Origin: Chryseosolibacter sp964393795
Lineage (GTDB): Bacteria > Bacteroidota > Bacteroidia > Cytophagales > Cyclobacteriaceae
Length of the DNA: 64,000 bases
Reading direction: 5' to 3'
Assembly (NCBI GenBank): GCA_964393795.1
Contig: CAYMWA010000004.1
Coordinates: forward strand, 1-64,000
The notes beneath the pieces are model-generated. The model ran no database searches. It was not told the origin of the DNA and was given only the letters and a program-made list of their open reading frames with translations. The number at the start of each line of letters is the position of its first letter. Position 1 is the first letter of the stretch. Of this stretch, positions 1-9,800 are shown in pieces. Made by a program: the position numbers and the translations under genes.

Positions 1-3000
1 GTATCGACGGAATTCTGCCAATTGACCGGCGGCATCGGCGGGCGTCTGAAGATGCCCCGCCTTACCGAGCTGCATGAAAAACTTTTTGGAAAAGATTTTG
101 GCGATGCGCACGACGCCTCGTATGACGTGGCTGCAACGGCGCGCTGCTTTTTCGGATTGCTTGCGCGAAATGTCATCAGCCCTTTCGACAGCACGCCGGT
201 GGCGGAAATTGAGTACGAAGAACCGAACCTCGAAGCCGCCAACTTCACCAGGCGCGCGCGCAAGCGGGAAGCAGGATACTCCCTGACCGATGCAGACGCT
301 TCCGGCAGCGACAAACCCTTCGTCCACCTTCATGTGCACTCGCAATATTCCGTCCTGCAGGCGACGCCGGATGTGAAGCAAATGGTGGCGAAAGCAAAAT
401 CGCTCGACATGACCGCCGTGACCCTCACCGACCTGGGCAACATGTACGGCGCATTCAAGTTTGTCAAGGAAGCTACGAATCAGGGGATCAAGGCGATCGT
501 CGGTTGCGAGTTCTATCTGGCCGACGAACGAAAGAAGCTCAAGTTCACAAAAGACAACCCCGACAAGCGTTACAATCAGGTGTTGCTCGCCAAGAACAAA
601 GACGGCTATTACAACCTGGCCAAACTCAGTTCACTGGGGTTTATCGAGGGCCTCTATGGGATATACCCGCGCATTGACAAGGCGCTCGTTGAACAATACA
701 GGGAAAACCTTATCGCCACAACGGGTGGCCTGAATAGTGAAATACCACACCTGATCCTCCACGTCGGCGAAAAGCAAGCCGAAGAAGCTTTCAAATGGTG
801 GCATCAGCTTTTCGGCGACGATTTTTATGTAGAGTTGAACCGCCACGGTATTCCTGAGGAAGACCACGTCAACGAAGTCCTGCTCCGCTTTGCGAAGCAA
901 TACGGCGTTCGATACTTTGCCGCCAACGAATCGTTTTATCTCGACAAAGAGGAGGCGGACGCACACGACGTACTCCTTTGTATTAAGGAAGGTGAATTCA
1001 AGTCGACGCCCATCGGCTACGGCCGTGGTCATCGCTACGGACTTCCCAATGACCAGTTCTATTTCAAGTCGCAGGATGAAATGCGTTCGATCTTCCGCGA
1101 TCTGCCGGAAGCGATTGACACGATCAGTGAAATTGTCGACAAAATCGAAAGCTACACCCTCGAGCGAAATGTGTTGCTTCCGAAATTCGACATCCCTGAA
1201 GGGTTTGAGACCGAAGACGACTACCTTCGACATCTCACCTACGAAGGCGCGAAGCAAAAATACGGCACCCTGACGCCGGCAATCACCGATCGGCTTGACT
1301 TCGAGTTGACAACGATTAAGAATACGGGGTATCCCGGATACTTTCTGATCGTGCAGGACTTTACGTCGAAGGCGCGCGAGATGGGCGTCAGTGTTGGACC
1401 GGGTCGTGGCTCCGCGGCGGGATCAGCCGTAGCCTACTGCATCGGCATCACCAACGTCGATCCCATCAAATACGATTTGCTGTTCGAGCGTTTTCTGAAT
1501 CCCGACCGTGTGTCGCTTCCCGATATTGATATCGACTTCGACGACGAAGGGCGCGAGAAGGTTCTGCGCTATGTCATCGACAAGTATGGCAAGAATCAGG
1601 TTGCCCAGATCATCACCTACGGCACCATGGCGGCGAAGTCGTCCATTCGCGATTGTTCACGCGTCATGGAACTTTCACTGGGTGATGCCAACATCCTCGC
1701 GCGAATGATTCCCGAAAAGCCCGGCACAAGTCTGGCAACCGCGTTTGACGAGGTAAGGGAGTTGGCAGACATAAAGAAGGGCAATGACCTGCGCGCAGCA
1801 GTTCTCCGGCAGGCGGTGGTGCTGGAAGGTTCTGTTCGCAACACAGGTACACATGCTTGCGGCGTCATCATTACGCCTGACGATCTTACCAACTTTGTTC
1901 CGGTATCAACAGCGCGCGATTCGGAGATGTTGGTCACACAATTCGACAACAGCGTCGTTGAAAGCGCAGGGATGTTGAAGATGGACTTTCTGGGGCTTAC
2001 CACGCTCACCATCATCAAGACCGCACTGAAGAATATTTTCAAAAGCAAGGGTATCGATATTGTGGTCGATGAAATCCCGCTCGACGACACCAACACATAT
2101 CAACTTTTCCAGCGAGGCGAAACCACCGGCACATTCCAGTTTGAAAGTGCGGGAATGCAAAAGTATCTCCGGCAGTTAAAGCCCGACAAGTTCGAAGACC
2201 TCATCGCGATGAACGCGTTGTATCGTCCCGGGCCGATGGAGTACATTCCGGCGTTTATCAACCGCAAGCACGGCCGTGAGCCGATCAGCTACGACCTTCC
2301 AGAGATGGAAGAGTTCCTGAGCGAAACATACGGCATCACCGTCTATCAGGAGCAGGTCATGTTGCTCTCGCAGAAACTCGCCGGCTTCAGCAAGGGCGAT
2401 GCCGACGTATTGCGTAAAGCGATGGGCAAGAAGCAAAAGGCAGTGCTTGACAAGATGAAGGACAAGTTCATCGCAGGCTGCAGTGCGAACGGCCATCCGA
2501 AAGAGGTTTGTGAAAAGATCTGGACGGACTGGGAAGCGTTTGCCCAGTATGCATTCAACAAATCACACTCCACGTGTTACTCCCTTATTGCTTACCATAC
2601 GGCCTACCTCAAAGCCAACTATCCGGCCGAATACATGGCGGCGGTGTTAACACACTCCCAAAGCAATCTGGAGAACGTAACGTTCTTTATCGAAGAGTGC
2701 CGCAATCTGGGAATTAAGGTGCTCGGCCCGCACGTCAATGAATCGGGCAAATATTTCGAGGTCAATAAAGAGGGAGAAATCCGGTTTGGCCTTGGCGCCA
2801 TCAAAGGCGCGGGTGACGCCGCGGTGGAAGCCATCATTCACGAGCGCGAAACCAACGGTCCGTATACAGACATCTTTGAATTCTCGAAAAGACTGAGCCA
2901 GCGTTCTGTAAACAAGAAAACCTTTGAGTGCCTGGCACTCTCCGGCGCGTTTGATTGTTTCACCGATCTTCATCGCCGGCAGTATGTTTACGCGAAAGAC

Positions 3001-3786
3001 GGCGATGTAAGCTTGATCGAAAAGGCCATCAAGTATGCCGCGAAAGTGCAGCTTGAAGAACAAAGCGCACAGGCGAGTCTCTTTGGCGGATCTACGGGCA
3101 CTGAAATGCCGAAGCCACGCGTCGAGCCGGTGGAGCCCTTCAGTGAAATCGAAAAGCTCAACCTTGAGAAAGAAGTAGTGGGCATCTACATTTCCGGTCA
3201 TCCGCTTGACAATTTCAGGTTTGAAATGGAGGCCTTCTGCACGTCAGCGTGCAACCAGATGAACGAACTCGAAAGCCTGCTGGGGCGGGAAATAAAACTA
3301 GGTGGCATCGTCACCGGCGTTGAACATCGCACCACAAAAACAGGAAGGCCCTTCGGCAAGTTTTATCTGGAGGACTACACGGGCAATACGTCCTTTATGC
3401 TTTTCGGTGAGGATTATCTCAAATTCAAGAACTTTCTCAATATCGGATGGTTCCTGTTCATCGAGGGTGTGGTGATAAAAAACACTTGGGGTCAACAGAA
3501 CATCGAGATGAAAATCCGAAATATCGACCTCCTCAACGAAATCGGTGTCAAGCGAAGCAAAGGCATACAACTACAGCTGAACGCAGAGGAAATCACCTCT
3601 GATCTGATCGGCCGGATTGAGGACCTTTGCCAGGAATTCAGCGGCAGCACGCCGCTCTATCTGAAGCTTAGGGATGACCGTGAACAAATCAGCCTGGAAC
3701 TGATGTCTCGAAAATTCCGTGTCAACCCGGTAAACGACATGGTGAAGGAAATGAAAAAAGTGGCGGAAGTAGAGGTGGTCACCTGA
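1..3786 (+). CDS. dnaE: DNA polymerase III subunit alpha with N-terminal exonuclease remnant (5' partial)
   Basis: This is the last 1,261 residues of the replicative DNA polymerase catalytic subunit; the reading frame is open to base 1, so the start lies before the window. The visible N-terminus (about residues 1-60) carries HDASYD near residue 37, the ExoIII (H-x-A-x-x-D type) motif of a DEDD 3'-5' exonuclease, so a proofreading domain is fused ahead of the polymerase, as in some Bacteroidota. The PHP domain starts with HLHVHS near residue 109. The palm has GPGRGSAAG near 466 and the catalytic PDIDIDFDD at 507-515. Fingers, a helix-hairpin-helix region and an OB fold (KLGGIVTGVEHR) follow. 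No intein or frameshift is seen. Thioredoxin follows on the same strand after 73 bases. Confidence 0.95.
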   Translation, partial: VSTEFCQLTGGIGGRLKMPRLTELHEKLFGKDFGDAHDASYDVAATARCFFGLLARNVISPFDSTPVAEIEYEEPNLEAANFTRRARKREAGYSLTDADASGSDKPFVHLHVHSQYSVLQATPDVKQMVAKAKSLDMTAVTLTDLGNMYGAFKFVKEATNQGIKAIVGCEFYLADERKKLKFTKDNPDKRYNQVLLAKNKDGYYNLAKLSSLGFIEGLYGIYPRIDKALVEQYRENLIATTGGLNSEIPHLILHVGEKQAEEAFKWWHQLFGDDFYVELNRHGIPEEDHVNEVLLRFAKQYGVRYFAANESFYLDKEEADAHDVLLCIKEGEFKSTPIGYGRGHRYGLPNDQFYFKSQDEMRSIFRDLPEAIDTISEIVDKIESYTLERNVLLPKFDIPEGFETEDDYLRHLTYEGAKQKYGTLTPAITDRLDFELTTIKNTGYPGYFLIVQDFTSKAREMGVSVGPGRGSAAGSAVAYCIGITNVDPIKYDLLFERFLNPDRVSLPDIDIDFDDEGREKVLRYVIDKYGKNQVAQIITYGTMAAKSSIRDCSRVMELSLGDANILARMIPEKPGTSLATAFDEVRELADIKKGNDLRAAVLRQAVVLEGSVRNTGTHACGVIITPDDLTNFVPVSTARDSEMLVTQFDNSVVESAGMLKMDFLGLTTLTIIKTALKNIFKSKGIDIVVDEIPLDDTNTYQLFQRGETTGTFQFESAGMQKYLRQLKPDKFEDLIAMNALYRPGPMEYIPAFINRKHGREPISYDLPEMEEFLSETYGITVYQEQVMLLSQKLAGFSKGDADVLRKAMGKKQKAVLDKMKDKFIAGCSANGHPKEVCEKIWTDWEAFAQYAFNKSHSTCYSLIAYHTAYLKANYPAEYMAAVLTHSQSNLENVTFFIEECRNLGIKVLGPHVNESGKYFEVNKEGEIRFGLGAIKGAGDAAVEAIIHERETNGPYTDIFEFSKRLSQRSVNKKTFECLALSGAFDCFTDLHRRQYVYAKDGDVSLIEKAIKYAAKVQLEEQSAQASLFGGSTGTEMPKPRVEPVEPFSEIEKLNLEKEVVGIYISGHPLDNFRFEMEAFCTSACNQMNELESLLGREIKLGGIVTGVEHRTTKTGRPFGKFYLEDYTGNTSFMLFGEDYLKFKNFLNIGWFLFIEGVVIKNTWGQQNIEMKIRNIDLLNEIGVKRSKGIQLQLNAEEITSDLIGRIEDLCQEFSGSTPLYLKLRDDREQISLELMSRKFRVNPVNDMVKEMKKVAEVEVVT

Positions 3787-3824
3787 AAATCAGGGAGCCC
3801 TTGAACTATTTGAGCACCCTTTGG

Positions 3825-3840
3825 TGTTCTAGCTAGAACA
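3825..3840. promoter_or_regulatory. 16-bp perfect palindrome upstream of trxA
   Basis: TGTTCTAGCTAGAACA is its own reverse complement over all 16 bases. It lies 19 bases before the trxA start in the short dnaE-trxA spacer. The position and symmetry suit an operator for a dimeric regulator; no regulator can be named. It is not followed by a T-run, so it is not an obvious terminator. Confidence 0.4.
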
Positions 3841-3859
3841 ACTTAAAATTACTATAAAA

Positions 3860-4183
3860 ATGGGCAAAACGATTGTACTTAACGACGCCAACTTTGATGA
3901 CGCTATCAAGTCGGATAAACCTGTTCTGGTTGACTTCTGGGCAGAATGGTGCGGACCCTGTAAAATGATTGGACCGGTAGTGGAAGAACTTGCCGGCGAA
4001 TATGAAGGCAAGGCCGTTATCGCCAAACTTAACGTCGATGAGAATCCTGACGTTACCGCCCGCTATGGCATCCGCAGTATTCCGACGTTGCTCGTATTCA
4101 AAGGAGGAGAGATCGTTGACAAACAGATCGGCGCCGTTCCCAAGTCGGTTTTGGCTCAGAAACTGGAAGCGCAGGTAGCGTAA
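3860..4183 (+). CDS. trxA: Thioredoxin
   Basis: This 107-residue protein is a single-domain cytoplasmic thioredoxin, the usual length for the family. The redox-active site WCGPC is at residues 30-34, preceded by VDFWAEW, and the cis-proline loop SIPTLL lies in the second half. It reduces protein disulfides and supplies electrons to reductases and peroxidases; two Cys-type glutathione-peroxidase homologues near 60 kb would be typical clients (inference). ATG is the natural start because the alignable fold begins within a few residues. A 16-bp palindrome lies just upstream and a strong bidirectional terminator just downstream, so it is probably its own unit or the tail of a dnaE transcript. Confidence 0.97.
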   Translation: MGKTIVLNDANFDDAIKSDKPVLVDFWAEWCGPCKMIGPVVEELAGEYEGKAVIAKLNVDENPDVTARYGIRSIPTLLVFKGGEIVDKQIGAVPKSVLAQKLEAQVA

Positions 4184-4201
4184 CCACTTCACCGAGACAT
4201 C

Positions 4202-4234
4202 AAAAAAGGTACCGCCCGGTACCTTTTTTATTTT
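4202..4234. terminator. Bidirectional rho-independent terminator
   Basis: GGTACC-GCCC-GGTACC forms a 6-bp GC-containing stem with a 4-base loop, extended by A6/T6 to a 12-bp helix and followed by TTTTTTATTTT on the plus strand. The complementary strand also ends in a T6 run. It sits between convergent trxA and the YkgJ-family gene, whose stop codon is inside the T-run. Confidence 0.88.
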
Positions 4235-4716
4235 AGCTGTATTTGCTTCAGGCGATCTACAATCGCTAACACGGCGGGGCACACCAGCGTATTTTTCAGT
4301 GTGAGGCCGGTGAGCTGCACCATCTTTTTCCTGTCCGTATGAGGATATTCACGGCAAGCCCTGGGGCGGTCGTCATACACGTCGCAATAATTGTCGACGG
4401 AAAGGAAAGGACATGGCGCGCTCTTTAACACATAGTCACCGTCTTCGTCGATGTACAAATATTGTTCAATGAAATCACCCGGCTTCATTCTAAGTGCCTT
4501 TGCCAATCGCGCAATATCGTGTTGGTAAAAAATAGGACTGGTGGTCTTGCAACAATTGGCGCATTGAAGACAATCCACATTTGCAAATACCTCCTCGTGC
4601 GCTGCATGAAAAGCAGCATCCACCTTGCGCGGATCCTTCTTCTTCAGCTGCGCGAGAAATTTCCTGTTCTCCTCGAACTTGTTCCTGGACGCTGAAACGA
4701 ACTGTTCAGGTATCAC
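4228..4716 (-). CDS. YkgJ family cysteine cluster protein
   Basis: The 162-residue protein has the cysteine pattern of the YkgJ/UPF0153 family: CLQCANCC near residues 54-61, then CPFL and a CDVYDDRPRACREYP block near 105-125, and a late Cys in TLVCPAV. Such clusters are thought to bind zinc or an iron-sulfur cluster; the biochemical role is not established. Translation probably begins at a GTG (4714-4716), since an in-frame stop lies only four codons upstream and no ATG precedes the conserved part. It lies 33 bases downstream of a DUF6265-like gene on the same strand, and the spacer contains a degenerate heptamer repeat. Confidence 0.85.
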   Translation of the reverse strand: MIPEQFVSASRNKFEENRKFLAQLKKKDPRKVDAAFHAAHEEVFANVDCLQCANCCKTTSPIFYQHDIARLAKALRMKPGDFIEQYLYIDEDGDYVLKSAPCPFLSVDNYCDVYDDRPRACREYPHTDRKKMVQLTGLTLKNTLVCPAVLAIVDRLKQIQLK

Positions 4717-4722
4717 TCGCTT

Positions 4723-4750
4723 ATTAGGTTATGTGTTATGTGACTATGAT
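4723..4750. repeat. Short degenerate heptamer array (4 units)
   Basis: The spacer reads ATTAGGT, TATGTGT, TATGTGA, CTATGAT: four consecutive units of seven bases sharing TATG/TTAG-like positions. It abuts the stop codon of the upstream leftward gene. It is weak alone, but resembles in period and position the stronger arrays at 18.0, 35.6, 37.2 and 63.7 kb. Confidence 0.4.
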
Positions 4751-5253
4751 TAAAAATCCGACGACTTTTCGACGCGGGTATAGTCAAACACATCCTCTAC
4801 CCAACGCCCGTGTTCATCCTGGCGCTCGATGATTACCTGCATGCTGTCGGACCCCGTGCGGTGGAAAGTCAATGCCGTCTTTTTGTCTGGCCGCTCAAAT
4901 CTCGCCTTGTCTGTATCCAGAAACATCAATGGATATTCATAGGGTTTGTCCTTGTCTTCCCATCCGATATTGCCCGGACTAAAATGTCGCAACTTCATCA
5001 CCGGCGGGCCATCGTCCTGCTCAATGACACTGAACTCGTAAAATATAACCTTGCCGTCTTTGACACACCGAAACGACGACATCATGCAATTCCCCATGGG
5101 TTCACTCCAAATGGTTTCCATGTCACCCCACGCGCTATGCGTGATCCATTGACCGGCCATAAACCTAAGGCCGTCGAGGTCCAATTTGGGCACCTGTGCC
5201 TCGACCGTCCCGCTCCCAATCACAAAAAGAAAAACAAACACCCACTTCATCAT
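4750..5253 (-). CDS. Secreted DUF6265-like protein
   Basis: A 167-residue protein with an N-terminal signal peptide (hydrophobic VFVFLFVIGSG, cleavage likely after VEAQ). The mature part, with FMAGQW, SEPMGNCMMSSFRCVKDGK and FHRTGSDSMQV, resembles the DUF6265 family of small beta-sandwich or lipocalin-like proteins common in Bacteroidota; the assignment is from memory of the family and no function is known. It begins with two Met codons in a row. The gene is followed leftwards by the YkgJ-family gene. Confidence 0.7.
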   Translation of the reverse strand: MMKWVFVFLFVIGSGTVEAQVPKLDLDGLRFMAGQWITHSAWGDMETIWSEPMGNCMMSSFRCVKDGKVIFYEFSVIEQDDGPPVMKLRHFSPGNIGWEDKDKPYEYPLMFLDTDKARFERPDKKTALTFHRTGSDSMQVIIERQDEHGRWVEDVFDYTRVEKSSDF

Positions 5254-5380
5254 TGCCCCTCCTATTATTTATAAAACGCGAATTTACCTGTTTTGCATGG
5301 ATTATTTCTGCCCTTTCGGTGGATTACCCCATCACTATGTAAAGAAGCGATTGTTTCCATGCTGTATCGGCAGAATGCAC

Positions 5381-5388
5381 TATTTTTG
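5381..5388 (+). promoter_or_regulatory. Bacteroidota -7 type promoter element
   Basis: TATTTTTG matches the Bacteroidota -7 consensus TAnnTTTG and lies 33 bases before the ATG at 5422. No convincing -33 TTTG is found at the usual 19-21-base spacing. Confidence 0.3.
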
Positions 5389-5421
5389 GGGTTTGTCACA
5401 CACGTCTATTACAAAACCGAA

Positions 5422-6186
5422 ATGATCCTGACATTTTTTCATCACCGGCCGCTCCGGTCGGTCATCGCTGTTTGCTGCTTACTAACCATGTACGGCTGTG
5501 GCGATCAGAAGGCCCAACAGCTTGTCGATGCAGCCATTGAGGCGCACGGTGGACCTGCCTTCAAATCCTTTTTCCTCGAGTTCGATTTTCGCGAGCGCCA
5601 CTATACGGCAGCACGCAACGGCGGAATCTTCACCTATACGCGCGCATTTATGGATTCTACCGGTGTCAGCATCAAAGACGTGCTCGACAACAACGGGCTG
5701 ACGCGCTACCGCGATGGTGAAGTCGTCGACCTCAGCGAAAAGCAAAGGAACGCATTTACCGGATCGGTCAACTCGGTCATCTATTTTGCACTCCTGCCTT
5801 TCGGATTGAATGATGACGCGGTACGCAAAGAGTGGATCGAGGAAACCACCTTCGAAGGACAACCTTATAATGTCGTCCGTGTCACCTTCGCGGATGACGG
5901 CGACGACGCGTCACACGAAGACGAATACTTGTACTGGTTCCACAAGGAGAAAAACACCATGGACTATCTCGCCTACAGCTTCGAGACCGATGGTGGTGGA
6001 CTTCGTTTCCGGAAGGCGGTCAATCCGCGAAGAGAAGGCGGCATTCTTTTTCAGGATTACCTGAACTACAAGCCCGTAGACAAACGTACTCCGCTTGACG
6101 CGCTTCAATCCATGTTCGAAGATGGCGCACTTGTAAAGGTGTCGGAGATAAACCTCGAACATGTGCGCGTAGGCCCATACCGGTAA
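5422..6186 (+). CDS. Lipoprotein, DUF6503-like
   Basis: The 254-residue product begins with a basic stretch and a hydrophobic core ending in LTMYGC-G, a plausible lipobox with Cys near residue 26, so an envelope lipoprotein is expected. The mature protein starts AQQLVDAAIEAHGG and contains FDFRERHYT, LPFGLNDD and YLYWFHKEKNTMDYLAY, a pattern like the Bacteroidota DUF6503 family, which has no known function. An upstream in-frame extension exists, but the ATG at 5422 is directly followed by the signal sequence and preceded by a -7-like element. No neighbour clearly shares its function. Confidence 0.75.
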   Translation: MILTFFHHRPLRSVIAVCCLLTMYGCGDQKAQQLVDAAIEAHGGPAFKSFFLEFDFRERHYTAARNGGIFTYTRAFMDSTGVSIKDVLDNNGLTRYRDGEVVDLSEKQRNAFTGSVNSVIYFALLPFGLNDDAVRKEWIEETTFEGQPYNVVRVTFADDGDDASHEDEYLYWFHKEKNTMDYLAYSFETDGGGLRFRKAVNPRREGGILFQDYLNYKPVDKRTPLDALQSMFEDGALVKVSEINLEHVRVGPYR

Positions 6187-6314
6187 TGCGGCAGACCTGC
6201 TTTACAAATACCCTATTGTTCATTCCCCGAAAAATATTGCCGGCAGCGGAGTTTACCTCGGTCCCATAAGTTACCTTACCAGAACGGTGCATATTTACTT
6301 CTAAAGCACAGCTC

Positions 6315-6584
6315 ATGGACCCTTACCGCATGGGTTTTATCATCGGTCAGCTCACAGAGGAGGAGCTGGAGGCGCTGAAAAGAGACGAGGCCGTTATCAC
6401 CAAGATGCTGCTCGTGCCTGACGACTACAACGTATTCCACTACAAGGAAGGGGACGAAATTGAAGCGCAAACCCCCGATGGAAACCGGATCTGGACTATC
6501 ATTCGCAACATGGAGGTGCTCCCGGTGGACGAACGTTACATGATCATCTTCACACTCATCCGAAGGTCCCGTCCCGTACACTAA
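6315..6584 (+). CDS. Hypothetical 89-residue acidic protein
   Basis: This small protein has no signal peptide or membrane segment. The sequence QLTEEELEALKRDEAVI suggests a charged helix, followed by a strand-rich half containing VFHYKEGDEIEA and YMIIFTLIRRS. I do not recognise the family. Coding is supported by an open frame with ATG start, sensible amphipathic composition and position between two clear genes on the same strand. It may be cytoplasmic; no function is proposed. Confidence 0.55.
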   Translation: MDPYRMGFIIGQLTEEELEALKRDEAVITKMLLVPDDYNVFHYKEGDEIEAQTPDGNRIWTIIRNMEVLPVDERYMIIFTLIRRSRPVH

Positions 6585-6682
6585 GTGCCGGTAGTTGCTA
6601 TATGGCTCGCTTTCTCGCGTTTTTAAGCCGTGCCGCGGTTCTTTCATCCATCGGCCAATCTGCGCAGAATCCCAAAAAGTGT

Positions 6683-6716
6683 TAGTTTTGGATGTACCAC
6701 AGTCGCCTTTGGTACA
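6683..6716 (+). promoter_or_regulatory. Putative promoter and inverted repeat upstream of treS
   Basis: TAGTTTTG (6683-6690) matches the Bacteroidota -7 consensus TAnnTTTG. It is followed immediately by a perfect 7-bp inverted repeat, TGTACCA (6693-6699) and TGGTACA (6710-6716), separated by 10 bases. A regulator bound there would cover the expected transcription start. No -33 element is clear. Confidence 0.35.
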
Positions 6717-6810
6717 CAATTTTATCCCTTTGCAAGGCCGGCAGGCTCCTGGCGAATCGTTTTGGCAGCAGCCACCTGGTGTTTCCCGCAGAAAAGAAAA
6801 GATTTCACGA

Positions 6811-9800
6811 ATGGCAGACGGTCCTATGTTAGATGACAAACTCCACTGGTACAAAGACGCCGTAATTTACGAAGTTCACATCAAGGCCTTCAGGGATGCC
6901 AACGGGGACGGCATCGGCGATTTTGCGGGGCTGCTTGAAAAGCTCGACTACCTCCAGGACCTCGGCGTTACGGCGATATGGCTGCTGCCTTTTTATCCCT
7001 CTCCCCTTCGTGACGACGGCTACGATATCGCCGATTACTACTCCATCAATCCGGCATACGGCGACCTCACCCAGTTTCAGGCGCTATTGGACGACGCACA
7101 TGCGCGTGGGCTCAAGGTCATCACCGAATTAGTCATCAACCACACGTCCGACCAACACCCCTGGTTCCAACGGGCCCGAAGGGCACCTATTGGATCGCCT
7201 GAAAGGGACTTCTATGTGTGGAGCGACGATCCAACCCGATACAAGGATGTGCGGATTATTTTCCAGGATTTCGAATCGTCGAACTGGACATGGGATACCG
7301 AGGCACAACAATACTACTGGCATCGCTTCTTTCATCATCAGCCCGACCTCAACTACGATAATCCACTGGTTCAGCAAGAGGTGTTCAAGATCATCGATTT
7401 CTGGTGTGCGCTTGGAGTCGATGGATTCCGCCTTGATGCGGTCCCCTATCTTTTTGAGAGGGAAGGCACCAATGGTGAGAATCTCCCGGAGACACACTTC
7501 TTTCTGAAGCGCCTGCGTATGCATGTCGATGAACACTATCCGGGTACCCTGCTCCTGGCGGAAGCCAATATGTGGCCGGAAGACTCGGCGGCGTATTTCG
7601 GTACTGGCGATGAATGCCACATGAACTACCACTTCCCGCTGATGCCCCGAATGTTCATGGCATTGCAGACGGAAGACCGGTATCCGATTACAGATATTTA
7701 TGACCAGACACCGGCGATCCCCGACACGTGTCAATGGGCGATTTTTCTGCGTAACCACGACGAGCTGACACTCGAGATGGTAACGGATGAAGAACGTGAC
7801 TACATGTATAAGGTGTATGTGAAAGACCCCAAGGCGCGGATCAACCTGGGCATCAGGCACCGCCTGGCACCGCTGATGGGAAACAACCGAAAAAAAATCG
7901 AGCTGCTGAATTACCTGTTGTTTTCCCTGCCTGGAACTCCGGTACTGTACTACGGCGATGAGATCGGCATGGGCGACAACTACTATCTTGGAGACAGAGA
8001 TGGTGTTCGCACGCCGATGCAGTGGTCATCGGACCGGAATGCCGGATTCTCCGAGGCCAACCCGCACAAGCTGTACCTGCCCGTGATCCTTGATCCGATG
8101 TATCACTATGAAGCCGTCAACGTAGAACTTCAAAACTGGAACACTTCTTCACTCTTGTGGTGGATGAAACGCCTCATCAACAAACGGAAACAGTTTAAGG
8201 CGTTTAGTCGCGGCGATATGAAGTTTATCGGCTCTGAAAATCCGAAGATATTAGCTTTCACCCGAACATATGAATCGGAAACCATGCTGGTTGTTGTCAA
8301 CCTCTCGCGCTATACGCAGCCGGTCGAGCTTGACTTGTCAGCCTATAGCGGGTTCAATCCGGTAGAAGTGTTCAGCAAAAACAAATTTCCGGTGGTGAAG
8401 AGTGACACACCCTATTTTATGACACTCGGTGGCCACGATTGTCAATGGTTCATCATGGAAGAAAGCCACACGTTGCGCACCGAACACAACGTCTTGCCCC
8501 TGCTTGAAGTGAACAGCTGGGAAGCGTTGCTGAGCAAGGAGGTGCTGGCGAAGCTTGAGTCGCGAATACTCCCGTCGTACATGATGCAACTGCGTTGGTT
8601 CGGCGGCAAAGGAAGGGCGATCGAACATATGGAAATCATCAACCACGCTGAAGTAGCCTTACCCGAGAATAGCGCCATCTTCTTTTTGATACAGATTTCC
8701 TATCAAAGTGGATTGCCGGACATCTACCAATTGCCGGTGGCCTTTGCGCACCAGCCGCTCGCGCTGAAACTTCACGAAAGTTGCCCGAAAGCGGTGATCG
8801 CAACAATGAACATCGATGGGGCCGAGGGTGTGCTGTATGATGCGCTGTATGGTGCGCCGCTCCAGGAAACGCTGATGAAGTTGATGGCGAACAATGAAGA
8901 AATCCAGTTGGGAAAAAGCAAGTTGGTCTTCAGAAGTAAGGATATCGCTTCGCGGATGGATCCGGAGGAAAACCTCAAGCCGCGGGTCCTTTCCGGGGAA
9001 CAGAGCAACACATCGCTCGTGTATGGAAACGCATTCTTCATGAAAGTATTCCGCAAGGTTGACCGCGCCGTCAATCCTGACCTGGAGATCATCCGCTTCC
9101 TGACGAATCACACGACCTTTCACCATATCCCGGCATTTGTCGGCTCAATCGAATGGCGCTATGAAAACGATTCACTGGTGGTGGCGATGATGCAGGAGAT
9201 GATCGAAAGCAGTGGCGACGCCTGGGTAACCATGCTCGACCGCCTCAACGATTATAACGAAAACATCCTGGTCAACAACAGCGCTGCCAGCCCGAGCGAA
9301 AAGTTGGGCACACTGATCGAGCCGGTCGCTTACGAGGCGATCCCTGAAGAGTTGAAGGAGCTCATCGACGCATCGACGGCAGAGCAGGCGCGTCTGTTAG
9401 GCGTTCGCACTGGCGAAATGCACCTCGCACTGGCTTCGGGAAATGCATTTCCCGACTTCAGGCCAGAGCCATATTCACTGCACTACCAGCGATCACTGTA
9501 CGCCGGGTTGCAGTCGCTGGTCCGTGGTACTTTTCTGAACCAATCACGGAACCTGCAAAAGCTCGCCCCTGATGTCAGGCAAGAGGCGGAAGAAGTGCTC
9601 ATGATGAAGGATGATATCCTTGAAGTACTTCGACTAATATACAGGAAGAAAATAGATGTCCTCAAGATTAGAATTCACGGTGACTATCACCTTGGTCAGG
9701 TGCTCTTTACAGGCAAAGATTTTGTCATCACCGATTTTGAAGGCGAGCCGGCAAGAAGTTACAGCGAGCGGCGATTAAAGCGGGCGGCGATGCGCGATGT

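Noticed and set aside
631..1257. 208-codon open frame antisense to dnaE
   Set aside because: It lies wholly within the PHP-polymerase coding sequence, has no recognisable motif and mirrors codon bias of dnaE.
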